DNA of 64,000 nt. It comes from Nocardioides scoriae. GTDB taxonomy: Bacteria > Actinomycetota > Actinomycetes > Propionibacteriales > Nocardioidaceae. The notes below the pieces were generated by a model. It saw only the letters and a program-made list of their open reading frames with translations. It ran no database searches and was not told where the DNA came from. Location: NCBI RefSeq assembly GCF_900104965.1, contig NZ_LT629757.1:1984001-2048000 (forward strand), given 5' to 3'. A program made the translations under genes and the position numbers. How positions within the stretch are numbered: position 1 is the stretch's first letter; every line of letters starts with the position of its first letter. This document shows, one piece after another, positions 49,881-58,518 of this stretch.

Positions 49881-50879
49881 ATGCCTGCTGCGCCTGCCGA
49901 CGACACGGCCGACACGACCGCCTCCTCGACCGGTGAGGGCCCCACCCACGCCTGGGGCCACGGCCTCGCGACCGTCGCCGCCGACGGCACGGTGCTCGAC
50001 ACCTGGTACCCCTCCCCCGCGCTCGGCGAGGCCCCGGCCGATGCCGCCTCGACGGTGCCCGCCCGGCTCGCCGCCCTGGCCGCGGAGCACCCCGAGCGAC
50101 GGGTCCGCACCGAGGTCGTCACCACCTCGGTCGAGCTCGCCGCCGCCCCGGCCGACGCCGCCGACGTCTACCTCCGGCTGCACCTGCTCAGCCACCGGCT
50201 CGTGCGGCCCCACGGCCAGTCGATGGACGGCGTGTTCGGGCTGCTCGCCAACGTGGTGTGGACCTCGGCCGGCCCCTGCGCCGTCGCCGACTTCGAGGAG
50301 GTCCGCCTCGCGCTGCGCGCGCTCGGCGCCGTCCAGGTCTTCGGCGTCGACAAGTTCCCCCGGATGACCGACTACGTCGTGCCCTCGGGCGTCCGCGTCG
50401 CCGACGCCGACCGGGTCCGCCTCGGCGCCCACCTGGCCAGCGGCACCACCGTCATGCACGAGGGCTTCGTCAACTACAACGCCGGCACCCTCGGCTCCTC
50501 GATGGTCGAGGGCCGGATCTCGGCCGGCGTCGTGGTCGGCGACGGCTCCGACGTGGGCGGCGGCGCCTCGATCATGGGAACCCTCTCGGGCGGCGGCACC
50601 CAGGTGATCTCGCTCGGCGAGCGCTGCCTGCTCGGCGCCAACTCCGGCATCGGCATCTCGCTCGGCGACGACTGCGTGGTCGAGGCCGGCTGCTACGTCA
50701 CCGCCGGCACCAAGGTGAGCGTCGTGCGCCCCGGCGAGGAGACCACCGTCGTGAAGGCGCTGGAGCTCTCCGGCACCGACGGCGTGCTGTTCCGCCGCAA
50801 CTCCGTGTCCGGCGCCGTCGAGGCCGTCCCACGCCAGGGCCACGGGATCACGCTCAACGCCGCGCTGCACAGCAACTGA
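49881..50879 (+). CDS. dapD: 2,3,4,5-tetrahydropyridine-2,6-dicarboxylate N-succinyltransferase
   Basis: 332 residues, the long actinobacterial DapD. An N-terminal domain ([23 protein letters not shown]) precedes [51 protein letters not shown], the conserved substrate site, and a left-handed beta-helix of hexapeptide repeats ([58 protein letters not shown]). It uses succinyl-CoA in the diaminopimelate/lysine pathway. dapC, a later step, lies ~3.5 kb away on the other strand. Confidence 0.95.
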   Translation: MPAAPADDTADTTASSTGEGPTHAWGHGLATVAADGTVLDTWYPSPALGEAPADAASTVPARLAALAAEHPERRVRTEVVTTSVELAAAPADAADVYLRLHLLSHRLVRPHGQSMDGVFGLLANVVWTSAGPCAVADFEEVRLALRALGAVQVFGVDKFPRMTDYVVPSGVRVADADRVRLGAHLASGTTVMHEGFVNYNAGTLGSSMVEGRISAGVVVGDGSDVGGGASIMGTLSGGGTQVISLGERCLLGANSGIGISLGDDCVVEAGCYVTAGTKVSVVRPGEETTVVKALELSGTDGVLFRRNSVSGAVEAVPRQGHGITLNAALHSN

Positions 50880-50894
50880 CCCACCCCTGCTCCC

Positions 50895-51737
50895 GTGCGC
50901 TGGCCCACGCTCGCCGTCCTCGTCGTGCTCGCCGTCGTGGCGGGCGTCGGCGTGGCCACGTGGCGCGGCTCGGGTCCGCTCCCGGACCCCGAGGGCTGCT
51001 CGGCGACCCTGGCGGGGCGCACCGTCGACCTCTCCCCCGAGCAGGCCCGCAACGCGACGCTGATCGCCGCTCTCGGCGTGCGCCGGGGGCTCCCGGCCCG
51101 GGCCGTCTCGATCGCCCTGGCCACGGCGTACCAGGAGAGCAAGATCGTCAACATCGACTACGGCGACCGCGACTCCCTCGGCCTGTTCCAGCAGCGGCCG
51201 TCGCAGGGGTGGGGCACGCGGGAGCAGATCCTCGACGAGTACTACGCGATCGACCGGTTCTACGACGCGCTGGAGAAGATCGACGGCTACCAGACGATGC
51301 GCATCACCGAGGCCGCCCAGCTCGTGCAGCGCTCCGGCTTCCCCGAGGCCTACGAGGACCACGCCGCCGACGCACGCGCCCTCGCCTCGGTGCTCACCGG
51401 CTACAGCCCCGGCGGCCTGTTCAGCTGCGTGGTGCGCGAGCCCGAGGAGCCCGGCTCGGTCACCCGCACGGCCCGCGCCCTGCAGCGCGGCTTCGGCCCG
51501 CTCGACGCCGCCCCCATCGGCTCGCGTCGCGCCCTCGACGTCCGCGTCGGCGACGACGAGGCCGGCCGCCGCCTCGGCTGGGCCGTCGCGCAGTTCACGA
51601 CCGCCCACGCGGGCCGGCTCGCGGTCTCCGAGGTGACCTACGCCGGCAAGCGCTGGCGCCCCGGCTCCGACTCCGAGGACGGCTGGACCGAGGCCCGCTC
51701 CTCCGACCCCACCACGGTGGTCGTCCGCCTCGGCTGA
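50895..51737 (+). CDS. Secreted or membrane-anchored lysozyme-fold protein
   Basis: 280 residues. One N-terminal hydrophobic segment (LAVLVVLAVVAGVGVATW) acts as signal/anchor. Then ARAVSIALATAYQESKIVNIDYGDRDSLGLFQQRPSQGWGT has the E-S...SLGLFQ pattern of lytic transglycosylase/lysozyme-like folds, with a second Glu later. Similar actinobacterial proteins are often listed as heavy metal transporter, which nothing here supports. It could cut or bind peptidoglycan. GTG 50895 is 15 bp after dapD, so they may be co-transcribed. Confidence 0.75.
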   Translation: MRWPTLAVLVVLAVVAGVGVATWRGSGPLPDPEGCSATLAGRTVDLSPEQARNATLIAALGVRRGLPARAVSIALATAYQESKIVNIDYGDRDSLGLFQQRPSQGWGTREQILDEYYAIDRFYDALEKIDGYQTMRITEAAQLVQRSGFPEAYEDHAADARALASVLTGYSPGGLFSCVVREPEEPGSVTRTARALQRGFGPLDAAPIGSRRALDVRVGDDEAGRRLGWAVAQFTTAHAGRLAVSEVTYAGKRWRPGSDSEDGWTEARSSDPTTVVVRLG

Positions 51738-51782
51738 GGCCCCTCCCCCGGACCACTTCCCGGCGGTCTCCCCGCGCAGGTC

Positions 51783-52292
51783 TCACCCTCGCCGGGCGAG
51801 CAACCAGGGCCGGGCGCCGAGGACGGCAGCGACGAGCGTGAGCACCCAGATCGACGGCGGGACCGTGCCCCAGACCTGGAGCCCGGAGCCGACCTCGGCG
51901 GTGACCGAGCCGCCCCATGGGAACACCGAGCCGGTCACCCGACCGGTCGCGCCGGCGGCGGTGACGCCATCGACGAACGCGAGCACCGACAGCGTCCAGA
52001 GCAGCATCATCACCACGAAGGCCGCCACGCCCCACTGCAGGCCGGCCGTCCACCGCGCCCGCGCCCCGCGGGTGCCGACGGTGCCCGCGGCGTTCTCCCG
52101 GGCCAGCGTCCGCGGTGAGCCGAGCCCGGCGAGCGCGGCCTCGGTCCCCACGTCGTGCGACGCGTCGGCGACGTTGGCGCGCAGCTCCTCGCGCAGCTCG
52201 CGGCGACGTCGTCGCGGCACGTCGTGGAGGTCGAGCCAGAAGTCGTGGCGCAGCACGTAGAGGCCCAGCCGGGCCCGGTCGAGGGTGTTCAT
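51783..52292 (-). CDS. HAAS domain-containing membrane protein
   Basis: 169 residues. The first ~75 residues are a HAAS-type helical domain (LRHDFWLDLHDVPRRRRRELREELRANVADA ... EAALAGLGSPRTLARE), seen in proteins that pair with PadR regulators. Two transmembrane helices follow (GVAAFVVMMLLWTLSVLAF and PPSIWVLTLVAAVLGA). ATG 52292 overlaps the padR stop (ATGA). Probably a membrane effector or sensor controlled with PadR; function unknown. Confidence 0.78.
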   Translation of the reverse strand: MNTLDRARLGLYVLRHDFWLDLHDVPRRRRRELREELRANVADASHDVGTEAALAGLGSPRTLARENAAGTVGTRGARARWTAGLQWGVAAFVVMMLLWTLSVLAFVDGVTAAGATGRVTGSVFPWGGSVTAEVGSGLQVWGTVPPSIWVLTLVAAVLGARPWLLARRG

Positions 52293-52660
52293 GCGGGGAC
52301 CTCCTGGTCGGGACGGGTGCCGACGCGCTCGACGGCGTCGCGGAGCAGCTGCCAGGACGCCTCGCGGGTCGCGAGGGCCTCCCGGCCGGCCGGGGTGGTG
52401 CGGTAGTACTTGCGGGCCGGGCCCGACGACGAGCGGACCAGCCGAGAGCTGAGGTGCCCGGCGGCCTCGAGGCGGGTCAGCGCCGGGTAGACCGTGCCCT
52501 CGGCGAGGCCCACGACCCCGGCCTCGCGCAGGCGGACCACCACGGCGTACCCGTAGCCCTCCTCGGCGTCGAGCAGCCGCAGCAGCAGCATGCCGAGCAC
52601 GCCCTTGAGCATCTGCGGGTCGAGGTCCACCGCATGATCATGATGCCGAGTACCTGACAT
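52289..52660 (-). CDS. PadR family transcriptional regulator
   Basis: 123 residues. LDPQMLKGVLGMLLLRLLDAEEGYGYAVVVRLREAGVVGLAEGTVYPALTRLEAAGHLSSRLV is the PadR winged helix with the GTVYPALxRLE motif, then the wing SSGPARKYYRTTPAGREAL and a C-terminal dimer helix. ATG 52660 is chosen; an upstream TTG adds 2 residues. A near-perfect palindrome (52645-52675) covers the start codon, pointing to autorepression. It forms an operon with the HAAS membrane protein. Confidence 0.92.
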   Translation of the reverse strand: MSGTRHHDHAVDLDPQMLKGVLGMLLLRLLDAEEGYGYAVVVRLREAGVVGLAEGTVYPALTRLEAAGHLSSRLVRSSSGPARKYYRTTPAGREALATREASWQLLRDAVERVGTRPDQEVPA

Positions 52661-52675
52661 CGTCAAGTACTCGGC
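52645..52675. promoter_or_regulatory. PadR operator palindrome over the padR start codon
   Basis: GCCGAGTAC (52645-52653) and GTACTCGGC (52667-52675) are exact 9-bp complements; inside, TGAC (52655-52658) and GTCA (52662-52665) continue the symmetry around the ATG. The dyad is 31 nt with only one mismatched pair and a 3-nt centre. Confidence 0.65.
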
Positions 52676-52679
52676 TTCG

Positions 52680-53429
52680 TCAGTCCGGCGCGCCCCGTGT
52701 CGGCAGGTAGAAGCAGACGTCCGGGGTCACGGGAGCGCTGGTGAACCCGAGGGCGGCGAACAGCCGGGCGCCGTCCGGGGTGGGGGCGGCGACCACCTGG
52801 CCGAGCCCGCGGTCGTGGCCCACCGCGACCAGGTCCTCCACCAGCGCCCGGGCGAGGCCCTGGCGGCGGTGCTCGGGCCGCACGGCGACCGCCACCACCT
52901 CGAGGGCGGTGCCGACGAAGCCGGTCGCCATCGCGACCGGAGCGCCGTCGCGCCGCACCACGCGGTGCACGAGGAGCGGGTGGGGCAGCAGCTGCTCGCG
53001 GCGGGCCGCGCGCTCGTCGGGACCGAACCAGCCGCAGGCCTGGGCGACGTCGAGGTGGTCGGACGGGTCGCCCAGGGGCAGCACGACCCCGGGCAGCGAG
53101 GGCTCGGCGACGACGAGGTCGCGCCCGACCCAGTGGCCGGTGCGCTCGGGGCGGGCACCGGCGGCCACCAGCAGCTCGGTGAGCAGCGGGTCGGCGCGCG
53201 AGGTGAGCCAGGACGCCGGGACGCCGTCGAACCAGGCGACGAGGTCGGCGACGTCGGCGGCGCTCACGCCCTCGGCACCCTGGCTGACCACCCCGTTGAG
53301 GTCGTTGGAGCCGAGGCCGGTGCGGACCGCGACCCAGCCCTCGCCCCCGCGGACCTCGGTGCCGGGCAGGTCCGCCTGGCACAGCAGCCGGCCCAGCGCG
53401 GTGCGCTCGGCGACGACGGCGACGTCCAC
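52680..53429 (-). CDS. GNAT family N-acetyltransferase
   Basis: 249 residues starting at GTG 53429. The N-terminal half (GRLLCQADLPGTEVRGGEGWVAVRTGLGSNDLNGVV) is of the type seen in actinobacterial GNATs that bind an unknown substrate; the C-terminal half has the acetyl-CoA fold: TALEVVAVAVRPEHRRQGLARALVEDLVAVG (motif A, Q/RxxGxA) and a final ALGFTSAPVTPDVCFYLP. It lies 10 bp after dapC on the same strand and is probably co-transcribed. Substrate unknown. Confidence 0.85.
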   Translation of the reverse strand: MDVAVVAERTALGRLLCQADLPGTEVRGGEGWVAVRTGLGSNDLNGVVSQGAEGVSAADVADLVAWFDGVPASWLTSRADPLLTELLVAAGARPERTGHWVGRDLVVAEPSLPGVVLPLGDPSDHLDVAQACGWFGPDERAARREQLLPHPLLVHRVVRRDGAPVAMATGFVGTALEVVAVAVRPEHRRQGLARALVEDLVAVGHDRGLGQVVAAPTPDGARLFAALGFTSAPVTPDVCFYLPTRGAPD

Positions 53430-53439
53430 GACGGCGGCC

Positions 53440-54540
53440 TCAGGCGAGCCGCTCGACGGCGGCGGCGACGCGCTCGTCGATGGCCGTGAAGGCCACCCGG
53501 ACGTGCTGGGCGCCGGCGCGGCCGTAGAACTCGCCGGGGGCCACCAGGACGCCCCGCTCGGCCAGCCACGCGACGGTGTCCCAGCAGGGCTCGCCACGGG
53601 TGGCCCACAGGTAGAGCGAGGCCTCGGAGTGGGTGACGCCGAAGCCCGCCCCCTCGAGGGCGGCGCGCAGCCGGGCCCGGCGGGCGGCGTAGCGGGCGTG
53701 CTGCTCGTCGGCGTGGGCGTCGTCGTCGAGCGCCGCGGCCATCGCGCGCTGCTGGGGGCCCGGCATGATGAGGCCGAGGTTCTTGCGCACGGCCAGCAGC
53801 TCGGCCACCACCGCGGGGTCGCCCGCGACGAAGGCGCAGCGGTAGCCCGCGAGGTTGGAGCGCTTGGACAGCGAGTGCACGGCGAGCAGGCCCTCGTGGG
53901 AGCCACCGCAGACGTCGGGGTGCAGCACCGAGAGCGCCTCGCCCTCCCAGGTGCACTCGACGTAGCACTCGTCGCTGACCAGCAGCACGCCGCGCTCACG
54001 GCACCAGTCGACGACCTTGCGCAGGTGGTCGGGCGGCAGCACGCGGCCGGTGGGGTTCGAGGGCGAGTTGAGCCACAGCAGCGCGGGCGTGCGCGGGCCG
54101 ACGGCGGTCAGCGAGTCGGTCGCCATGACGTCGGCGCCCACGAGCCGGGCCCCCACCTCGTACGTCGGGTAGGCCACCTCCGGGAACACCACGAGGTCGC
54201 CCGGGCCGAGCCCGAGCTGCTGCGGCAGGGAGGCGATCAGCTCCTTGGAGCCGATCACCGGCAGCACGCCGTCCAGGCCCAGGCCCGTCACGCCGTGGCG
54301 TCGGGCGAGCCAGTCGACGACCGCCTGCCGCGTCTGCGGGAGGCCGATCGTCTGGGGGTACCCCGGGGAGTCCGTGGCCGCCGCCAGGGCGCGCTGCACC
54401 ACCTCGGGCGTGGGGTCGACCGGCGTGCCGATCGAGAGGTCCACGACCCCGTCGCGGTGCGCGCGCGCCTGCTCGGCGTACGGCACGAGCCGGTCCCACG
54501 GGAAGTCCGGGAGCCGGCGGGAGACCGGGGTGCGGGTCAC
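53440..54540 (-). CDS. dapC: Succinyldiaminopimelate transaminase
   Basis: 366 residues, fold-type I PLP aminotransferase. SIGTPVDPTPEVVQRAL, the NSPSNPTGR segment (Asn, Pro ligands), SDECYVECTWEG (Asp binding pyridine N) and HSLSKRSNLAGYR with the Schiff-base Lys are all present, with R at the C-terminal carboxylate site (HVRVAFTAI). The order fdxA-dapC is a conserved actinobacterial pairing and identifies it within the family. It transfers amino groups in DAP/lysine synthesis, after DapD. GTG 54540 overlaps the fdxA stop. Confidence 0.9.
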   Translation of the reverse strand: MTRTPVSRRLPDFPWDRLVPYAEQARAHRDGVVDLSIGTPVDPTPEVVQRALAAATDSPGYPQTIGLPQTRQAVVDWLARRHGVTGLGLDGVLPVIGSKELIASLPQQLGLGPGDLVVFPEVAYPTYEVGARLVGADVMATDSLTAVGPRTPALLWLNSPSNPTGRVLPPDHLRKVVDWCRERGVLLVSDECYVECTWEGEALSVLHPDVCGGSHEGLLAVHSLSKRSNLAGYRCAFVAGDPAVVAELLAVRKNLGLIMPGPQQRAMAAALDDDAHADEQHARYAARRARLRAALEGAGFGVTHSEASLYLWATRGEPCWDTVAWLAERGVLVAPGEFYGRAGAQHVRVAFTAIDERVAAAVERLA

Positions 54541-54860
54541 TCCTGGTTCTGGGGAGGAAGCGCGGCGATGGTCGGGTGGTCCTTGTCGATCTCACCCATC
54601 TTGGCCGCGCCACCGGGCGAGCCGAGGTCGTCGAAGAAGTGGACGTTGGCGTCGTAGTACTCCTTCCACTCCTCCGGCGTGTCGTCCTCGTAGTAGATGG
54701 CCTCGACCGGGCAGACCGGCTCGCACGCACCGCAGTCGACGCACTCGTCGGGGTGGATGTAGAGCATCCGCTTGCCCTCGTAGATGCAGTCGACAGGACA
54801 CTCGTCGACGCACGCACGGTCCTTGAGGTCGACACAGGGCTGGGCGATGACGTAGGTCAC
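54537..54860 (-). CDS. fdxA: 7Fe ferredoxin FdxA
   Basis: 107 residues. YVIAQPCVDLKDRACVDECPVDCIYEG with C9, C17, C21 and C25, then ECVDCGACEPVCPVEAI, the pattern of ferredoxins with one [3Fe-4S] and one [4Fe-4S] cluster; the acidic C-terminal extension (PEEWKEYYDANVHFFDDLGSPGGA) is typical of the mycobacterial/actinobacterial FdxA. It is an electron carrier in the cytoplasm. GGAGG lies ~10 nt before ATG 54860. Overlaps dapC. Confidence 0.95.
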   Translation of the reverse strand: MTYVIAQPCVDLKDRACVDECPVDCIYEGKRMLYIHPDECVDCGACEPVCPVEAIYYEDDTPEEWKEYYDANVHFFDDLGSPGGAAKMGEIDKDHPTIAALPPQNQE

Positions 54861-54909
54861 CTGGCTCCTCCTACAGAAGATGTGGTCCGGGAGCGGACGA
54901 CGCTCAGCC

Positions 54910-54915
54910 TAGTAT
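54910..54915 (+). promoter_or_regulatory. -10 box TAGTAT for the GNAT gene at 54922
   Basis: TAGTAT, 6-nt gap, GTG 54922; no ribosome-binding site. In the 61-bp divergent gap with fdxA. Confidence 0.55.
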
Positions 54916-54921
54916 CCCCTG

Positions 54922-55944
54922 GTGCCGCCCGCCGATCGACCCACGCACGACGGACGCCCGCCCTCCGGCGCGCCCCACCTCGGACCCCACGTGGTGGGCC
55001 AGCGCGTCGTCGTGCGCCGCGTCGTGGCCGGCGAGACCGGACCCAGCGGTGGGCCGGCCCAGACCGATGTCCTGGGCACCTGCGAGTCGTGGACGGACAC
55101 CTCGCTGGCCGTGCGCCGCGAGGACGGCGAGCTGGTCGAGATCGCGCTCGCCGACGTCGTGGCCGGCAAGCCCGTGCCCCCGCGCCCCTCGGTGCACCAC
55201 CGCCTGCCCGCCGAGGAGGCCGACCGGCTCGCGGCCCCCGGGTGGTCGCCGCTGGAGCAGGAACGCCTCGGCGGGTGGCTGCTGCGGGCCTCGGCCGGCT
55301 TCTCCTCCCGGGGCTGCTCGGTGCTGGCCCTGGGCGACCCCGGGGTGCCGCTCGACGAGGCGGTCACCCGCGTCGAGCAGTGGTACGCCGCCCGCTCGCT
55401 GCCGGCGCGCGCCCACGTGCTGCCCGGCAGCCCGGCCGCGGGCGCCCTCGAGGCGGCCGGCTGGTCGGCGTACGAGACGACACTGCTGATGCTGGCCTCG
55501 CTGGCCCGCGTCGTGCGCCGCCTCGACGCCCCCCGGGTCGAGGTCGTGGAGACCGACGTGGTCGACGCCGCCTGGCTGGCCACCGACGAGCGCTCCCGGA
55601 GCTTCGGGGAGGCCGCCCGGGCGGTGCTCGAGGCCGGCGAGGTCACCTTCGCGACGGTGCGCGACGGGACGGGCGCGGTGGTCGCCCGGGGTCGCGGCAC
55701 GGTCCACGGCGACTGGTGCGGCGTCTCGGGGCTGTGGACCCGCGAGGACCACCGCGGGCGCGGCCTGTCACGGGCGGTGGTCGGCGCCCTGCTGGAGCGC
55801 GGGGCCGAGCGCGGGGCGACCACGACCTACCTGCAGGTCGTGGCGGCCAACACCGGGGCGCAGCGGCTCTACGAGCGGCTCGGCTGGAGCGAGCACCACC
55901 GCTACGACTACCTCGAGGCCCCCCGGCGGCGGGCGAGCGACTAG
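54922..55944 (+). CDS. GNAT family N-acetyltransferase with SH3-like N-terminal domain
   Basis: 340 residues. The first ~95 residues form a small beta domain (HVVGQRVVVRRVV, DVLGTCESWTDTSLAVRREDGELVEIALADVVAGKPVPPRP), a regular partner of this GNAT group next to fdxA in actinobacteria. The C-terminal half has the acetyl-CoA fold: WCGVSGLWTREDHRGRGLSRAVVGALLERGAERGATTTYLQVVAANTGAQRLYERLGWSEHHRYDY. Substrate unknown. Its TAG stop shares CTAG with the convergent surface-protein gene. Confidence 0.85.
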   Translation: MPPADRPTHDGRPPSGAPHLGPHVVGQRVVVRRVVAGETGPSGGPAQTDVLGTCESWTDTSLAVRREDGELVEIALADVVAGKPVPPRPSVHHRLPAEEADRLAAPGWSPLEQERLGGWLLRASAGFSSRGCSVLALGDPGVPLDEAVTRVEQWYAARSLPARAHVLPGSPAAGALEAAGWSAYETTLLMLASLARVVRRLDAPRVEVVETDVVDAAWLATDERSRSFGEAARAVLEAGEVTFATVRDGTGAVVARGRGTVHGDWCGVSGLWTREDHRGRGLSRAVVGALLERGAERGATTTYLQVVAANTGAQRLYERLGWSEHHRYDYLEAPRRRASD

Positions 55945-57557
55945 CGGGTCGGCGTCGCGGGCGACCGCGACCCGCGCAGCAGCGCCGCACCGAGCAGCAG
56001 CAGGCCACCGCCCAGCCAGGGCAGCGACCCCGCGGGGCCGCCGGTGTCCGGCAGCCCCGAGCCCGACCCGGTCGTGGTCGCGACCCGGCCGGTCGTCGCC
56101 GAGGTGGACGTGCCGGTCGTGGAGGTGGCGGTCGTGGTCGTGGTGACGGCACCGGCGACGGACGGCGCGGCCGCCGCGCCGGTGGTGGTCGTGGCCACGG
56201 CGCCCGGCACGAGCGGGACCGCCGGGCCGCCGGCGCCGCCCGGGGTGCCCCGGACCGCCAGGAGCAGGCGCATGGACACCCCCTCGCCGGAGCCGGGCAC
56301 GACGACCGGGAAGGTGTCCTCGCCGACCACGGCGTAGCCGGCCAGGGGCAGCAGCCGGAGGGAGTAGCGCCCCGGCACCAGCCCGGCGAACCGGATCCGT
56401 CCCTGCTCGTCCGAGGTCCGTCGGGCGGCGTACGACGCGGGACCGCTGAGGGTGAGGGTGACGCCCCGGAGGGCCTTGCCGCTCCGCCGCTCGGTCACGT
56501 CGATGCCGAGGGAGCCGCGCACCTGCCGCACCCCGAGGGTGGCGACGGCCCCGGTCGAGGTGAAGGTCAGCGGGACCGAGGAGGTCGCGCCGCGGCAGCC
56601 CCGAGGGGCCCGCGCGAGCCGCACCGACAGGCCCGGCCGGGGCGAGACGCGGGCGAAGGCGAAGGCACCGCGCGGCCCGGGCACGGTCGTGGCGAGCACG
56701 TCGGCCGACGGCCCCGGGCCGTCAGCCAGGGCGAGCACGGCTGTCGTCGGGTCGCAGTCGCCGGCGAGCGTGGTGAGGCGGCCCGTGACCGGGCGCAGGG
56801 GCGCGGCCACCCAGGCGTCGTACGTGTCGTCGGCGGAGGCCGGGTCGAAGGTCGCCACGACCGCGCGGACGTCGGCGCGCGGCCGCAGCCACGCGCTCGC
56901 ACCCGAGGCGTCCGCGGCGGTCGCGCCGGCCGGGGCCGGGGCCAGCGTGCCCGTGCTCGGGTCCCACACGGGCAGGAGCGCGCCCGGCGCGAGGTCCGGG
57001 GCGAAGGTGCCGGCGAAGCCCAGGGCACGCACGGGCAGCTCGTCGAGGTCCTCGTCCAGGGCGGTGAGCCGCAGCGTGCCCTCGCCGACGCTGCCGAGGA
57101 CGAGCGACCAGCCGGGCGCCGCCCGGTCGGGGTGCCAGGAGGTGGTCGACGGCTCGCCATCGGCCCCCGCCCCCAGGCGCAGGGTCGTGTGGCCCCGGCT
57201 CGACCCGAAGAGCAGGCCGGGCGGGCTGCCGGCCGACCAGCCGGTGGGTGCCTGCGTGCCGGGTGGCGCCACGGAGGGCACGACCGCCGCGGTCGCGGCG
57301 TCGCTGCCGAGCATCACGCCACCCCCGCCGAGGCCCGGCAGCACGGTGCGGGCCACGAGGCCACCAGGTCCGCCGGGTGCGCCGGTGAGGGGTCCAGCGT
57401 CGGCGACGTCACCGGGGGCCACGGTGCGGGCGGCCGAGGGGGCTCCCCGGGGGGCGGGCGGGGGCGCGGTGGCGCTCGCCGGTCCCGACCCGACGGTCAC
57501 GGGCACGGCGGCCAGGAGGGTCGCAGCGAGCAGGCCGCGGACGGCGCGACGGCGCAT
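55941..57557 (-). CDS. LPXTG-anchored surface protein
   Basis: 538 residues. Signal peptide RRRAVRGLLAATLLAAVPVTV with cleavage near SASA-like ASATA. A long extracellular part includes a SpaA/prealbumin-like domain (VRGSLGIDVTERRSGKALRGVTLTLSG ... RIRFAGLVPGRYSLRLLPLAGY). A Thr/Ala/Ser-rich stalk (VTTTTTATSTTGTSTSATTG) precedes LPDTGG at ~502, a hydrophobic helix and an RGSRSPATPTR tail, a complete sortase signal. No sortase gene is in the window. ATG 57557 has AGGGGAGG 5 nt upstream. Function unknown, probably cell-surface adhesion or structure. Confidence 0.82.
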   Translation of the reverse strand: MRRRAVRGLLAATLLAAVPVTVGSGPASATAPPPAPRGAPSAARTVAPGDVADAGPLTGAPGGPGGLVARTVLPGLGGGGVMLGSDAATAAVVPSVAPPGTQAPTGWSAGSPPGLLFGSSRGHTTLRLGAGADGEPSTTSWHPDRAAPGWSLVLGSVGEGTLRLTALDEDLDELPVRALGFAGTFAPDLAPGALLPVWDPSTGTLAPAPAGATAADASGASAWLRPRADVRAVVATFDPASADDTYDAWVAAPLRPVTGRLTTLAGDCDPTTAVLALADGPGPSADVLATTVPGPRGAFAFARVSPRPGLSVRLARAPRGCRGATSSVPLTFTSTGAVATLGVRQVRGSLGIDVTERRSGKALRGVTLTLSGPASYAARRTSDEQGRIRFAGLVPGRYSLRLLPLAGYAVVGEDTFPVVVPGSGEGVSMRLLLAVRGTPGGAGGPAVPLVPGAVATTTTGAAAAPSVAGAVTTTTTATSTTGTSTSATTGRVATTTGSGSGLPDTGGPAGSLPWLGGGLLLLGAALLRGSRSPATPTR

Positions 57558-57617
57558 CGGCCCCTCCCCTGCGTCCTTTCGCAGCCGCACGCACGACTGT
57601 CAGGACACAAAATACGG

Positions 57618-57652
57618 CCAAAGGTGCGACTTGTCCGTTTAACGGCCTTTGG
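57618..57652. promoter_or_regulatory. AT-rich leader with a small inverted repeat
   Basis: CCAAAGG (57618-57624) and CCTTTGG (57646-57652) are complements in the 121-bp gap between the lipase stop and the surface-protein start, within one of the most AT-rich patches of the window (ACAAAATA, CGTTTAACG). Likely promoter and operator region of the surface protein, or a weak lipase terminator. Confidence 0.4.
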
Positions 57653-57678
57653 TCTAGTCCAGGGAGACGCCCACGGCC

Positions 57679-58494
57679 TCAGGGCGCGCACGACGGGCGG
57701 TACGCCGGGTCGGCCGGCCCCGGGCGACCCAGCGCGTGCAGCACCACCCGGATCGCGGCGCCGTCGCTCGGCAGCAGCAGGTGGCCCGGCAGGTGCAGCG
57801 GGCACAGCCGCTGCAGCACCAGGTTGGTGGCGCCGTCGAGGAAGCCCGAGCTCGCGGGCAGCACGACCTCGTCGAGCCGGGTCACGACCGTGGTGTGGCT
57901 GACCGCCCCCGAGGTCTCGTCGCCGGCGTTGAGGACGGACAGGAAGGCCGACCCGCGGGCCTGCTGCAGGCAGGCGGGGCACAGCACGCTCAGGCCCGGG
58001 GTCAGCAGCAGCGGGTTGGCGGTGCCGTGGTTCGACGGCGCCAGCCCCACGAGGTCGTCCACCCGGGCGGCACCACCAAGGAACCGCACGTAGTAGCGCG
58101 GCATCATCCCGCCCTGCGAGTGACCGACCAGGGACACCCGCCGCGCCCCGGTGGTGGCCAGCACGCGGTCGACGAACGCCGCCAGCTCCTGCGCCGAGCG
58201 CTCCACCGGCCCGGTGGCGCGCTGCCCGTAGTCGAGGGCGAACACGCACCACCCCGCCGCCGCCACCGAGCGCTCCAGCCGGCGCAGCAGCGTCCGGCTG
58301 TCGCCGAAGGTGCCGTGCACCACCACGACCGGGCTCGGGTGCGCCGCGCTGGGGCGGCAGCTCCAGTCGTCGACCCCCGAGCTCGGGGCGGCCGAGGCCG
58401 GGGACGGTGCGAGCACGAGCGCGGCCGACGCGACGAGGGCGACCAGCGCGCCGCCCGCAGCGGCACGGGCGGAGAACGACGTACGACGGACCAC
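57679..58494 (-). CDS. Secreted triacylglycerol lipase-like alpha/beta hydrolase
   Basis: 271 residues. Signal peptide RRTSFSARAAAGGALVALVASAALVLAPSPASA. Then SPVVVVHGTFGDSRTLLRRLERSVAAAGWCVFALDYG (oxyanion hole HGTF) and VSLVGHSQGGMMPRYYVRF with the nucleophile GHSQG; THVV-type downstream His region DGATNLVLQRLCPLHLPGHLLLPSD provides Asp/His. Cysteines (SC, LCPAC) suggest disulfides. This is a class I.7/LipA-like secreted lipase or esterase of actinobacteria. GTG 58494; VanW gene 24 bp upstream on the same strand. Confidence 0.86.
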   Translation of the reverse strand: MVRRTSFSARAAAGGALVALVASAALVLAPSPASAAPSSGVDDWSCRPSAAHPSPVVVVHGTFGDSRTLLRRLERSVAAAGWCVFALDYGQRATGPVERSAQELAAFVDRVLATTGARRVSLVGHSQGGMMPRYYVRFLGGAARVDDLVGLAPSNHGTANPLLLTPGLSVLCPACLQQARGSAFLSVLNAGDETSGAVSHTTVVTRLDEVVLPASSGFLDGATNLVLQRLCPLHLPGHLLLPSDGAAIRVVLHALGRPGPADPAYRPSCAP

Positions 58495-58518
58495 GGGAGC
58501 CCCCTGGTGGGTGGTGGG

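Noticed and set aside
54576-57902. 1108-codon frame on the plus strand
   Set aside because: It runs antisense through fdxA, the GNAT gene and the surface-protein gene; its composition is typical shadow coding.
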